DNA of 64,000 bases from Lepidodermella squamata (lineage: Eukaryota; Gastrotricha). The notes beneath the pieces were generated by a model. It did no database searches, was not told where the DNA came from, and saw nothing but the letters and a program-made list of their open reading frames with translations. The stretch covers positions 1,302,001-1,366,000 of the forward strand of contig JBLDXI010000054.1 of NCBI GenBank assembly GCA_047495785.1, read 5' to 3'. The position numbers and the translations under genes are program-made. This document shows, piece after piece, positions 33,151 through 42,950 of this stretch. Positions within the stretch are counted from its first letter, which is position 1; each line of letters begins with the position of its first letter.

Positions 33151-35445
33151 CTAAAAAAGGAGTTTGACAACTTCCGAAGGGTCAACGGGAGATGACATAT
33201 CACCTTTAAAAACCGGAACCATCTTAGTTAAACTGTTAAAGGTAGTTTTCAGATCGAATATGACTTCATCACGAAGCTCCGCGTCATCAAGCAAAACCCG
33301 GCGGGCTAATTTATTCTGCGCAGCCAGGGCACCCAGAAGAACCCCGGCAGTGCTGGAAATCACTTGAAATTCCACTATTCGCTCGTCAGAGCTCTTAGTC
33401 TCAACACCAGCTGGGTACAATGCAGCGTTGTGCTGTAGGTACAACAGAAATTTCTCCATTTTACTGCGATCTTGAGTCTCAGAGTTAGAGTCGAAATAGG
33501 CTGAGAAAGGTACGATAACAGGTTTCCGAAATGAAATCGCATGTAGAACCAGCTGGGAGTAGCCCAATTCAAGCAAACTGCCTTCTTTATTGATAATCCA
33601 TGAAAAAGTGGCCCTGGCAATATTCAATAACTTCGAGCCGAATTTCATTTCCCAGCGTTTTCGGCATTCAGCATTAGCGCAGCGCAGTAAATTCGCGGTA
33701 AGTAGTAAACTAACAGGCCCACCTTCATTAGACGGTGGGAAGGAGAAAAACAAACCAACAAGAGGATCGAATTCAGGTGATGTAATCATTTTCGAGAAGC
33801 AGGAGGAGTTCGAGACTGCAGCAAGTGTCATCACCAAATCAGTCACTTGCCTCACGATTGCGAAATTCATCACTCTACCGTAATCGCTTTCCATTAATAT
33901 TTCAAGTCCGGTTTTTAAGGTGGGGATGTAATTTATGCAGAAGCGCTCACTTTTGGCGAGAGGAGCAGCCATTTCAGGGCCATTCCACATGATGTAATTA
34001 GTCATTGGAACCGTTAGTAGAGACATCAATAGCACCTGGTCGCCAGAAACACTCAACTTTTTGTGATTATCAATGAAGAATCGGCATCGAGCTGCCAAGT
34101 AATTGAAAATTGGAAGATGGTGGATTAAATAATCGGGCGATGGAACAGAGTCACGAATAAATATGAGAATGTAACTCAGCGATGTATGCAAGGTGTGAAA
34201 AAGGTTTCCAGTCGTCACGAAATTGGTGTTAAGCCATTCTTTGGGTGGATTTTTAAATTCGGAATACTTGCACTCGGCGAAAGATATCGTAGAAATGAGA
34301 GCAAGCAAATCCAAAGCTTCGAAAAATTCACGTTTAGACATCTTTTTGACAGTATCCTTGAACACCTGGTTTTTCATAGCATTTTCAGTCAAAGCTTTAA
34401 TAAAGGTATTCGAAAGAAAATATCTGCCATTAAACAAAAACATCACAGAGCCTTTGCAATAAGCTAAAAAATTGTCAAACGGCTCAAACATCACAGGGTC
34501 TTTTTCGTCAATATATTTCGAATAGTTGAAAATCGGATGAGAAAATAAAAACCAGCCTTGGTACAAATCTGTGACGTATTCATTCGGCAGGCAGTCAGCC
34601 ATTCTTATAGCAGCCTCGGCGCTGTATAGAGATTTTCCGAATTTCTTGAAAAAATCGATGTACCACTGACTTTTCAACAACTGCTTGTTCAGCTTCGTGG
34701 TTTTGCCGTCGGATAACTTCAGCATTAGAGCGATCAGTTTAAAAAACGAAGCCAAAAACCACATTTCGAAAAACGTCAATTTAGGAAATTCAGCCTTAGC
34801 CAAATAAGCAAGAATTGCTTTATTTTTGCCAATATTCGAGATAAATTCACTGAAACGCTGCATTCTGTCCACAAGGACAGCATTTTCAGTTTGCCGCTTT
34901 TCGATAACACGGTAAGCATGGGCAGTCAGGAACAGACCTGCCTTGACGTCGAATTTAGCCTTCAGATGTTCAAATCGACTGAGCACATCCTCGAGACTGT
35001 CTTCGCTATACAATTCGAAAATGTCCTCCTTCGTTAGCGCGAAAGCAGGTTCAAAATAAGGCTCCATTTTCGCCTTACCAAATCGAGACTCGGCCGCGTA
35101 GTAAACGCCCATCCCTTCATCTTGTTTGCCCAGGTTCACCAGGGTTACGAGGTAGCCGATCATCGATTCTTCAGTGCACCAATAAATTAGATCATTTGCC
35201 TTCACAGCAACTGGCTCCATTACTTCAAGTTTACTTTCCATAAAAGGTTTTAGATGTTCCCGCATCATGGCCTGGGCTTCGAGGCCTCGTTTTTGGAAGA
35301 TGGTGTCATCTTGACCGCGAGCACGAGTTCGAACCTCGGAGATAAATTTCCGGACATCAGATGGCTCTTTGATGCGAGACAAAATATCACAGACTTCTTC
35401 CGACCCGGGTTGGACATTGTTGCCGAAAATGAACTGATGAATCAT
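33151..35445 (-). CDS. Orphan helical protein family, member B (764 residues, intronless)
   Basis: Same length and intronless structure as member A, and clearly its closest paralogue: both carry DGKTTKLNKQLLKSQWY and RMQRFSEFISNIGKN unchanged. It begins MIHQFIFGNNVQPGSEEV. The C-terminal signature LLRCANAECRKRW and the following LHAISFRKPVIVPF are conserved. No signal peptide, membrane segment or catalytic motif is visible. It lies 7.6 kb upstream of A in the same orientation, with receptor gene 5 between them, which suggests duplication of a larger block or later insertion. Function unknown. Confidence 0.85.
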   Translation of the reverse strand: MIHQFIFGNNVQPGSEEVCDILSRIKEPSDVRKFISEVRTRARGQDDTIFQKRGLEAQAMMREHLKPFMESKLEVMEPVAVKANDLIYWCTEESMIGYLVTLVNLGKQDEGMGVYYAAESRFGKAKMEPYFEPAFALTKEDIFELYSEDSLEDVLSRFEHLKAKFDVKAGLFLTAHAYRVIEKRQTENAVLVDRMQRFSEFISNIGKNKAILAYLAKAEFPKLTFFEMWFLASFFKLIALMLKLSDGKTTKLNKQLLKSQWYIDFFKKFGKSLYSAEAAIRMADCLPNEYVTDLYQGWFLFSHPIFNYSKYIDEKDPVMFEPFDNFLAYCKGSVMFLFNGRYFLSNTFIKALTENAMKNQVFKDTVKKMSKREFFEALDLLALISTISFAECKYSEFKNPPKEWLNTNFVTTGNLFHTLHTSLSYILIFIRDSVPSPDYLIHHLPIFNYLAARCRFFIDNHKKLSVSGDQVLLMSLLTVPMTNYIMWNGPEMAAPLAKSERFCINYIPTLKTGLEILMESDYGRVMNFAIVRQVTDLVMTLAAVSNSSCFSKMITSPEFDPLVGLFFSFPPSNEGGPVSLLLTANLLRCANAECRKRWEMKFGSKLLNIARATFSWIINKEGSLLELGYSQLVLHAISFRKPVIVPFSAYFDSNSETQDRSKMEKFLLYLQHNAALYPAGVETKSSDERIVEFQVISSTAGVLLGALAAQNKLARRVLLDDAELRDEVIFDLKTTFNSLTKMVPVFKGDMSSPVDPSEVVKLLF

Positions 35446-36736
35446 CAGATGGTAAATCGAATAAATACTATAATATTAAATTTTATTGGTAAATGAATTG
35501 AGTTTATCATTCCATACACAATGTTTCATAATGCGAGTGAAGAAGTAAATTGCTAGCTCCTATCAGCAATGCACGTCTCAAATATACAAAATAGATGTCT
35601 TGAATAAATCAAGGATGGTTGATAAAATCAATATAGGTCACGTTCATTTTGAATATTCAACCACTCGGAATGTGAGTGAAGATTTTTCAATGCGCAGGCC
35701 GGCCAGGTTTTGCAGGTGAGATATCGATAATGCAGCCGGGTGATCATTGCTAGATTAATCAGAATAAATTAAGCAAAATTACTTGATTCGGGCTAATGAG
35801 GGAAACAAACCACAGAGTGCACCATGGAATAGCTTTCAAGTCAACCAGAATAAATTAGGCCAGAAATTGGCGCGAAGCTCCAGTCAACTAAAAGATAAAA
35901 TATATGATCAACATATGCTCAATGATATTTCAGATTTCAGATGAATCCATTGATTTTAAATTTAGTCAACATGAAGCAGGAGGCGAACGGAAGAATCGCG
36001 ACCTATAATCAGCAGGTGGAGCGTTGGGTCGAGCGAATGGAGGAGATTGTTCGTCTTTGTCGTAATATAAATGTCTCAGTCTGTAACAGCGCAGATAAGC
36101 GGCAATCTTTTACAGGACCCAACTTCAAACGTTAGCAAACTTTGACGAAGGAAACCTACCAGCTCTGCCGGTTTTGGCACTGGAAAGTTTGCCCGAAGGC
36201 ATGGAGGCGCACTAGCGGTGTTCCACCTCTACTATCTACTATTATTTCTATGAAATTTGAGATTTTCAACTCTAATGTTCGTGTATAATAGGTTCAGTAC
36301 AGCGCTATTTCGATCCAACGCCACTCGTCCTCTCCTGGATTCAAAGCAGCCGTCGGCTTTACCAGCTAGTAGCTACCTAGCTCAAACAGTTCTAGACTCA
36401 AAGCGGTCAAAGCGGTAGTAAAATTCGACAACTACGCGTATTATTCGCGTACACCCACGGCTTTTTGTGAATTGAAAGTTCTCGCAGCGAATTTCGGTAT
36501 CGTTATCAAAACAATGCAACGCGTTATAGATGTGCGCTGGGAGTATTCGAGTTTCAACTCTCTGGCCTCACCGGCTGAAAACAACTCTTCGCCTTCTCAG
36601 TAGCAAGCTCGAAACGGCGAAGACGAGGAGAAACAAAAATATTCAAGATCTTTTTTAGTCTAGATTGCTAGATTGTTAGGAAACGACCCTATAGCTACAA
36701 GCACCCAAGACAAAGTTCTGCCCGAGGGATTATCAC
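35446..36736. other. Intergenic region upstream of member B
   Basis: Short direct repeats (AAnCAGAATAAATTA near 35758 and 35840) are present. A segment CTCAGTAGCAAGCTCGAAACGGCG at about 36596-36650 recurs at about 37768-37824, where the second copy ends at the mariner insertion. A short plus-strand frame (35941-36135) is not recognised. Confidence 0.4.
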
Positions 36737-37256
36737 ATGTGCATTGATTTGCCAAAACTTACGATGAAATTAATTTTCGATGAAAACAAGATGCTACAAG
36801 TAAAAGCCATCGGTTTCGGCGTAGGTTTCTGACATCACTTTGATTTATTGGGAACACGAACGTTACAAATTTCTCTCAGAATTAGCTAGTTTGTCGGCGA
36901 TGGCGGAGATAGAAATCGAAGTCAAACAGCAACTTGTTTTGGCCGTGAATAATGAAAGGCAGTTTGAAGGCTATTGACAGTTAATCGAAGAAATGTTGAA
37001 AAACGTTGAGAAAGACGTTGATAAAATGCTGGAACAATTTGGCCATGAAAACGCATGGAGACTTGAAGATATGCAGAAAGCCGATGAATTAGGGCTGCAG
37101 GATGTCAGGATACTGGAGCGGATGCAAGAAGAGACTTTGATGAATTCGAACCCCCAATACCAGCAATTGGACAATATTCTTCGCAATGGGATGGGCTATT
37201 ATGAGTCATTGGATTTGAAGAAACAATTGGTTAATCGAATGAGTCGTGAGGAATAA
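36737..37256 (+). pseudogene. Candidate two-exon, coiled-coil-like gene with an in-frame TGA
   Basis: Exon 1 (36737-36824, MCIDLPKLTMKLIFDENKML...) and exon 2 (36880-37256) join in phase across a 55-bp GT..AG intron, the size typical of this locus. Exon 2 is Glu/Lys-rich with heptad-like spacing (ELASLSAMAEIEIEVKQQ; LIEEMLKNVEKDVDKMLEQF). An in-frame TGA at 36975-36977 splits it. Explanations are a decayed gene, a sequencing error, or a missed tiny intron. I do not recognise the protein. Confidence 0.4.
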
Positions 37257-37824
37257 TTGAGAAGCTTCTGCGTGCAGAAATCATTAGAAAAGATAGGTCC
37301 TAGAGTCGACCGGCACGCAGTCTACTCTGGTTGTCGATTCTTCTGCAAAGGTGCCCTGCTAGAATATGATGGGCCACCATGGCAAATTTGGATGCCCGTA
37401 ATGCGTTATCGAGGGGTATCACCTGGAGGGCGCAGTGCGCTTTCTCTTTCAAGAAGATATGCTGCTCAAAGATCACAAGAGTTGAAAGTTATGACGCTCG
37501 CTATTGAGCAAACTGGTAAATAGACCCGTGGCTTGATTCTTCTGATAGCTTGAAATGCTATAGCACGATCTGCAAGCCTAGTTACATACGACATTAACCC
37601 AATGAGTTCAACGATAATAAGCCAACCGCCCAACAAGGTGGCGCGGCAAGATGCCGAGGGATTTTACCTACTTCTCGGCGATGAAGGAACTGTTCTAGTG
37701 CGATGGACGTATTTCAGCTACCATTCTCTCCACGCAGCGGCTAACAACATCTCAGCGATCTGCAAGCAGCTCAGTAGCAAGCTTGAAACGGCGTGAAGAG
37801 GACGAGTAGAAACGGAAGATTCAA
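37257..37824. other. Short spacer before the mariner element
   Basis: An 88-codon plus-strand frame (37257-37523, GCRFFCKGALLEYDGPPW...) has no recognised family. The last 55 bp repeat the segment at 36596-36650. Confidence 0.35.
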
Positions 37825-38114
37825 TACAGGGTGACTTTTTTATAGTGGCAATAATCTTTCTTAGCAATATTTGCGTGTAGTACTGCATTACGCTTGTATG
37901 GCGAGTACTTGCACAGCCCGATGTCGATATCCTGTAGAATCAGATTAGACATGTTTACATGTAAAAAAACTTGGCAGTGATTGAGCGCGTAATAATTAAC
38001 AGTGCCGCCGCGACCTAGGTCATGTTGAGCCCCAACGAACGAAACAATTTAACAGGTGCACGAATAATTGTCGTTAGTCACATCTGTCAGTGCAAAATTT
38101 TCTCTGAACAAAAA

Positions 38115-39226
38115 ATGCCTGGTTCTTACTACTCACCTGTCGAACGCGCGGAAGTGGCGCTGCTATATCACGAGAAAAAGAATGCGAGTCTGGCGGCACG
38201 ATTATTTCGATCTAAACATCCTACTAGACCGAAGCCATCTGTTAACACGGTTAAAAGAAACTACACGCGCCTTGTAAACACAGGTAATAATTTATTACTT
38301 AGCTCACGCAGGTGATTAATCGGAATTATTTTTTCTGCATCAGGGGTGATGACGGATTTGCCTAGAAATCAACTTCCAACGAATCAGGTCGAAAATGTGG
38401 TTATCAATTACTTTACGCAACATCCCAGCAAGTCACTTCGCGATGCCAGTCGGGAGCTGAATTATAGCCCTGAAAGAATCAGATTAATTTTGAAAAAAAT
38501 GGATTTCACCCTCATAAATTGCGCCATGTGCAATCACTTAATCCCGCCGATTTCGAACTGCGATTATATTTTTCGGCGTGGTTTGACGCTCAATGTGAAT
38601 CTGAAATCGGTTTCGTGTGGGACATACTGGTTGGCGATGAGGCTAAATTTCGCTTAAGTGGTAAGGTGAACGTGCAAAACTTCCGTCACTGGTCGACATC
38701 CAACCCACATGAGATAATTGATAATCAAGACCAGGGTGCAGAACGCGTTGACGTTTGGTGTGGAATATTTCGCGACACGATAATTGGTCCCTATTTTTTC
38801 GAGGGCAGTGTTAATGGCGCGAAATATTTGAAGATGCTCGTTCAATGGCTGTGGCCGCTGATTCGAGAACGTGTGGGTCCTAGAAGCATGTTTATGCAGG
38901 ACGGCGCCCCATCACACTGGTCTCTCAAGGTGCGCAAATGGTTGGATCGACGATTTCCGCACCGGTGGGTTGGACGCGGAGGTCCGGTACCGTGGCCTCC
39001 TCGTTCGCCGGATCTAACGCCACTCGATTTTTACCTATGGGGTCACCTCAAAGACAAAGTTTATCGGGGGCGAATCGACAGTATGGATGAACTGAAGGAA
39101 AGAATCCGAGTCGCCTGTGGAGAGGTTACGCAGGAAGCGTTGGCTAATGTGCGGAGAAATTGGCAGGAGCGCGTTCGATCATGCATTGCGCATGGCGGCC
39201 AGCATTTTGAACAGCTTTTTCGCTAG
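38115..39226 (+). pseudogene. Tc1/mariner-type DDE transposase (one frameshift)
   Basis: Exon 1 (38115-38283) and exon 2 (from 38344) join in phase across a 60-bp GT..AG intron. Two helix-turn-helix blocks come first (PVERAEVALLYHEKKNASLA and KSLRDASRELNYSPERIRLI). The DDE core follows, with Asp in VGDEAKF, Asp in MQDGAPSHW and Asp in TPLDFYLWG. By my count 41 residues separate the second and third Asp (DD41D-type spacing). The frame changes at the A7 run 38493-38499: upstream sequence is in one frame, downstream in another, consistent with loss of one A. The catalytic residues are otherwise intact and the frame is open to the stop at 39226. Confidence 0.85.
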
Positions 39227-39364
39227 TTTCAAGGTGTGATTGTGTGAGGATGGTTTGAAAAGTTCAGAAATTTGAATAAAAAAATCGATTTTTTTCCAAT
39301 GTCGTCAATTTATTTCTTTCAGAATCGCGCAGTAGTTCACCTTCTCAACTCAACACCAGGTTTT

Positions 39365-39780
39365 TTAATCGTCCTCAAGGAGAGAACGAGCCTTGGCGAC
39401 GATAGAAGTCGCAGAGCGACCCGGCAATCGAGCGCGATAAATGCTGTCGATAAATTCGATATATACGCGCAAATTGAATTTCGTGGCTTTGCGGCCCGTG
39501 ACTCGTAGAAATTTAACAAATGCGCGACACACGTTGACCTCGTGGTCCCCCCAATTCGAGTTTTCTTTGGCTAAATTACAACATTTTTTTAGCAATATTT
39601 CTTAAATATTTTTTTAAAATACTCACGCAAATCAAGTAAAATGTCTTTTGTGGGAAGACCTGGCATGGGAGGAAGGTTATCGAGCGTTACGTCAGGATCT
39701 AACTCCCATGTCCTTTTTCTTTTTCGCTGTATTCCAGAGCCACCTCCGGGCGAGCTTTTGGCTTTTGGCGAATTAACCAT
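39365..39780 (-). CDS. Second, antisense gene inside the mariner element (~119 residues, 2 exons)
   Basis: Minus-strand exons 39780-39627 and 39570-39365 join in frame (phase 1) across a 56-bp intron with a consensus GTGAGT donor and TTTAG acceptor. The first exon is Ser/Gly/Pro-rich with a basic run (IQRKRKRTW) that could be a nuclear localisation signal. The second exon is helical and basic (CRAFVKFLRVTGRKATKF) and ends LLEDD. It is convergent with the transposase and ends about 140 bp from the transposase stop. I do not recognise the product; Tc1/mariner elements normally carry only a transposase. Confidence 0.55.
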
Positions 39781-40115
39781 TCACGAAAAACAAACGAATT
39801 TCTTTTAAGCTAACCAAATGCACCGGCAAATTTTAGGACTGAATGGTAGCTGCGCAATGCCCTAGCTTTTTATTGCCCCACGCAGTTGCTGTCGATTTCT
39901 TCAAACTCTTGCAACCCGAGCTACTAATAAAACCGAGACAACAGTGCCAATTACTGAAACGCGCCGCGCGCCAAATCACTGCAAAAAACATCTTTTGCTA
40001 ATGTGGGACGCGTTGCTCGTACAAAACCAGGTCATTCTTGCGAACAGTACTCATATATGAATGCACGATTTCGCAAGTATTAGTTATATTGCCACTATAA
40101 AAAAGTCACCCTGTA

Positions 40116-41165
40116 TATTGAAATTTTCCTTGACCGAATTCAGCTTTCTCGCTCAGTGTTGGAGCCGGGCTCTGGAAAACTCATCGCTCAGCATACTTTT
40201 TAATTATATCTAACTAATCAAATCTTATCACTTTGATAATGGCACCTAGCGTTTCAGAGGGAAGTTCCAATCGTTCTATGATGACGGAAATCGTGCTGAA
40301 GTTCTCAGTCAATTTTCATTTAGGATCGCGTATTTTAAAATTTTATGCTACAAGGTTCACTTGTTTTTTTATTTTTGAGTCATTGATTATAAAAATAAGA
40401 AATCATACATTTACTTACCAATATCAAGCTCAATCCTGAGGTGGCAGAATATATTTCGATAGTGAAATTTGAATTCGATTAAGGCATCAAATTTGCAACC
40501 ATAACGCAGGGGCAGAGTCACTGAGACTTACTTCTGAACTGAGTCTGAATGAAACAAAATAAAAAGATAAAAAGAATTAGACCAAGTCAAACTATTACTA
40601 CCTGGTGCACACCATCACGACTCAGCCTCGTTCTCGAATCCGGAATCAGCCAGTAATCAGCAAGTAATCGGCGCAGACTCAGCTAATATGAAAAAGAATA
40701 CGTCAGTTAAATCACAATTTTCTATGAATAGCCGCAATTGATTTTATATATTTTTAACTTTACATGGAATCTAGTTGTATTTTAATTACCTTTTTTGGTT
40801 TTTTAAGAGTACAGTCTAGGTCATACTATGCATTTATTCATTCATCCTTCAACTATATTATTTGCCGCAGGCGATTAGGCTAGTGCCACGTGGCGATGCT
40901 GGAAGCATGAACGGCGCAGCTTCCAGCGCCAGTTGTAAACATACCGCCGCTCATTACTTGGGTAATTTTCTCGGTTATAGCGTATCAAATATCAATAAAG
41001 CACCTATGGTCGTATTATCCTCGGTCTTGTTGTTATCATATTCCCACGAACCAGGTCAAGGCTACCTTTCATTGGCGCCGAGACCCGGCTAGGTCTTTTC
41101 GCCGCTGCGTTGAAAGTAACGAGCTACCAAGCGACGAGCAACGTTCAGATCATTTTTTATTTTTA
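40116..41165. other. Spacer, no identifiable gene
   Basis: Mostly AT-rich. Small frames at 40233-40439 and 40862-41092 are not recognised. ACGAACCAGGTCAAGGCTACC at about 41046 resembles CCCGAACCAGGTCAGGGTATC at about 43988, a hint of a dispersed repeat. Confidence 0.4.
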
Positions 41166-41171
41166 GATAAA

Positions 41172-41766
41172 ATACCGATTAAGTACCGCATACCGCACCA
41201 CGCCGCATGCGTCCACGGGAAAATCTCCTCTCGAAATGACCTACGGAGTAAAAGCCCGGCAGCCGGCGTTCGCTTTGGGACCGCTGCCTCCGCATAAGAA
41301 CCCGACGCCTGAAGGCGAACAGAAGGCCGAGGGGTTGCGTGAAATATTTTCGCGCATATGGGCGGAAGCGCAAAAAGCTCAAGCAAGGGCAAACGCAAAC
41401 AACAAGCGTCGTGACGATGGGTCGGCCCGACCAGTGAACCCGTTCAAAATTGGCGACCTGGTACGTTCTAAGCTCCCCGAGAAGGACGGCGGGAAACTAG
41501 GAATTCGATTCGAAGGCCCGTTCGAGGTGAAAGAGATACTGGGTACCAACAACGTCCGGATCCTTCGAAACGAAGTAGATAGCGTGGAAGAATCAACCGG
41601 AAGAGTTGAAAAGGAAAGGGACGTCAGCGGTATTATCATCTGCAAAAGTAGCAGTCAAGTCCTCAGCGCCTACGACAGCGGCCAAGGAGACGTCGGCGGC
41701 ACGGGATGGGAAATACAAAAATACTTGAAATTCAATTTCAATCTGCCATGGATGTGGACCCTATAG
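41172..41766 (+). pseudogene. Retroelement integrase C-terminal fragment (Ty3/Gypsy-like)
   Basis: The frame upstream of and including 41236 reads YRTTPHASTGKSPLEMTYG, the typical end of a retroelement integrase core. A basic linker and a GPY/F-like module follow: FKIGDLVRSKLPEKDGGK and FEGPFEVKEILG. The catalytic core is absent. No reverse transcriptase lies upstream, so this is a fragment. Confidence 0.7.
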
Positions 41767-41981
41767 TCCCCCCAGTCCCCCGAAACGAGCCAGATTTCGA
41801 TCGAGCTCACTTGCTCCTTAGACTGAATAAAATCACATGTTTCAATTGTGAGAAGAAGAATCATGAAAGAGCGGACTGTTTGTATCCACCGTGTATTTTT
41901 TGCAAGAAACCCGGACACCTACAGTATTACTGCAGGCAAGCTGAAGCTCATTTGGACCCCCAAGTTAGGAAAGCAGGCTGA
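41706..41981 (+). pseudogene. Gag-like zinc-knuckle fragment
   Basis: A 91-codon frame contains two perfect CCHC knuckles (C-x2-C-x4-H-x4-C): CFNCEKKNHERADC and CIFCKKPGHLQYYC, 9 residues apart. This is a nucleocapsid-type nucleic-acid-binding module. It starts inside the end of the integrase fragment but in another frame. Because integrase normally follows nucleocapsid, this reverse order suggests two elements joined or nested. A domesticated zinc-knuckle gene is an unlikely alternative. Confidence 0.6.
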
Positions 41982-42098
41982 TCCGGACAGTACAGCGCTA
42001 GCGTCACCTGTCAAGTGGCAGCGCGCCGAAAATAGCCACGTTCAATAGCCAATTAAATAGCCACCAAGTCCACGTTCGACTTCACGGTATCTCTGGCA

Positions 42099-42950
42099 TT
42101 GTCAGCGTATAAAGAATCGTGCAAAATAAAAAATATCGTTTGCCCTATTTCAGATTTCAAGGAGTCAAAGACTGCCTCTGAAAAAGCCTCTGATGGAATA
42201 ATTGCCCGCCTCGTCAATCTCGAGCGAGCAGTTAAGGATAAGGCTTCATCCAGCGCTTGTGACAACGCCAGCGGAAGTGGCAGTGGCAATGCCAACAGCG
42301 GGCCAACCGGCAGTGGCTAGTGGCTACGCCAGCAGTGGTGCAAGCGGCTACGGTCGCGGGATTTCTGGGCAGAAGCGCCAGCATTTCGGCCAGCCCCCAC
42401 CAGCCATGTGTATCTGGTGTCACCGCACCGATCACCTGCCATCACGCCAAAGCGTGTGATTACTATGGTCGCAAGAACCACTTGCTGCCGGCGCATCCAC
42501 TTACGTGCGCCGGCATCCACTTACGTAGAGACATTGAGAGGGGCACCGTGCGAGACGAATTTCAGACACCCGACGCGCAGACCGCCGCCGAGGGCTCAAA
42601 AGAGCAAGCCGACGATGAAATCAAACAGTTCAAAACAAGGACATTCGAATAAAAATAATAAAGTCTCACATAAACAACTATTTTTCTCAAAATCGTCTTA
42701 TGACATCTCTTGTGTCGATTCTGTTCATGGTGTCTATATTGCACGCCCGAAACCGTGCCTAATTAACATTAGTTCGCATAACTTGGTACTCCAAGCTCTG
42801 ATAATCACAGGGGCCACGATCTCGGTTGAATCGCAACAAGACGTGAATCTTATCCAAAAACAAGGACAAGTTTGGCACCAGCCAGGAAGTAGGGTCGCAA
42901 CAGATGTGGACGGTTGCACCTTGAAACTCTTCGGTGAAATCTATCTATAA
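42099..42950 (+). pseudogene. Second decayed gag/protease-like stretch
   Basis: A Ser/Gly/Asn-rich segment is followed by decayed knuckle motifs in two frames (CIWCHRTDH and CDYYGRKNH). A later frame (42408-42950) contains LQALIITGATISVE, which has the layout of a retroelement aspartyl protease active site. The catalytic Asp of the DTGA-type motif is replaced by Ile, so it would be inactive. No intact frame spans the stretch. Confidence 0.5.

Larger units (their letters stand above)
37827..40113. mobile_element. Tc1/mariner-superfamily transposon, 2287 bp, with intact terminal inverted repeats
   Basis: Perfect inverted repeats of about 26 bp (starting CAGGGTGACTTTTTTATAG) end the element, and TA lies directly outside both (37825-37826 and 40114-40115), the classic Tc1/mariner target duplication. 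Two convergent genes lie inside: a plus-strand transposase (38115-39226) and a minus-strand spliced gene (39365-39780). Identical ends suggest a fairly recent insertion. The transposase is broken by a frameshift, so this copy is probably not autonomous unless the frameshift is a sequencing error. Confidence 0.9.
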
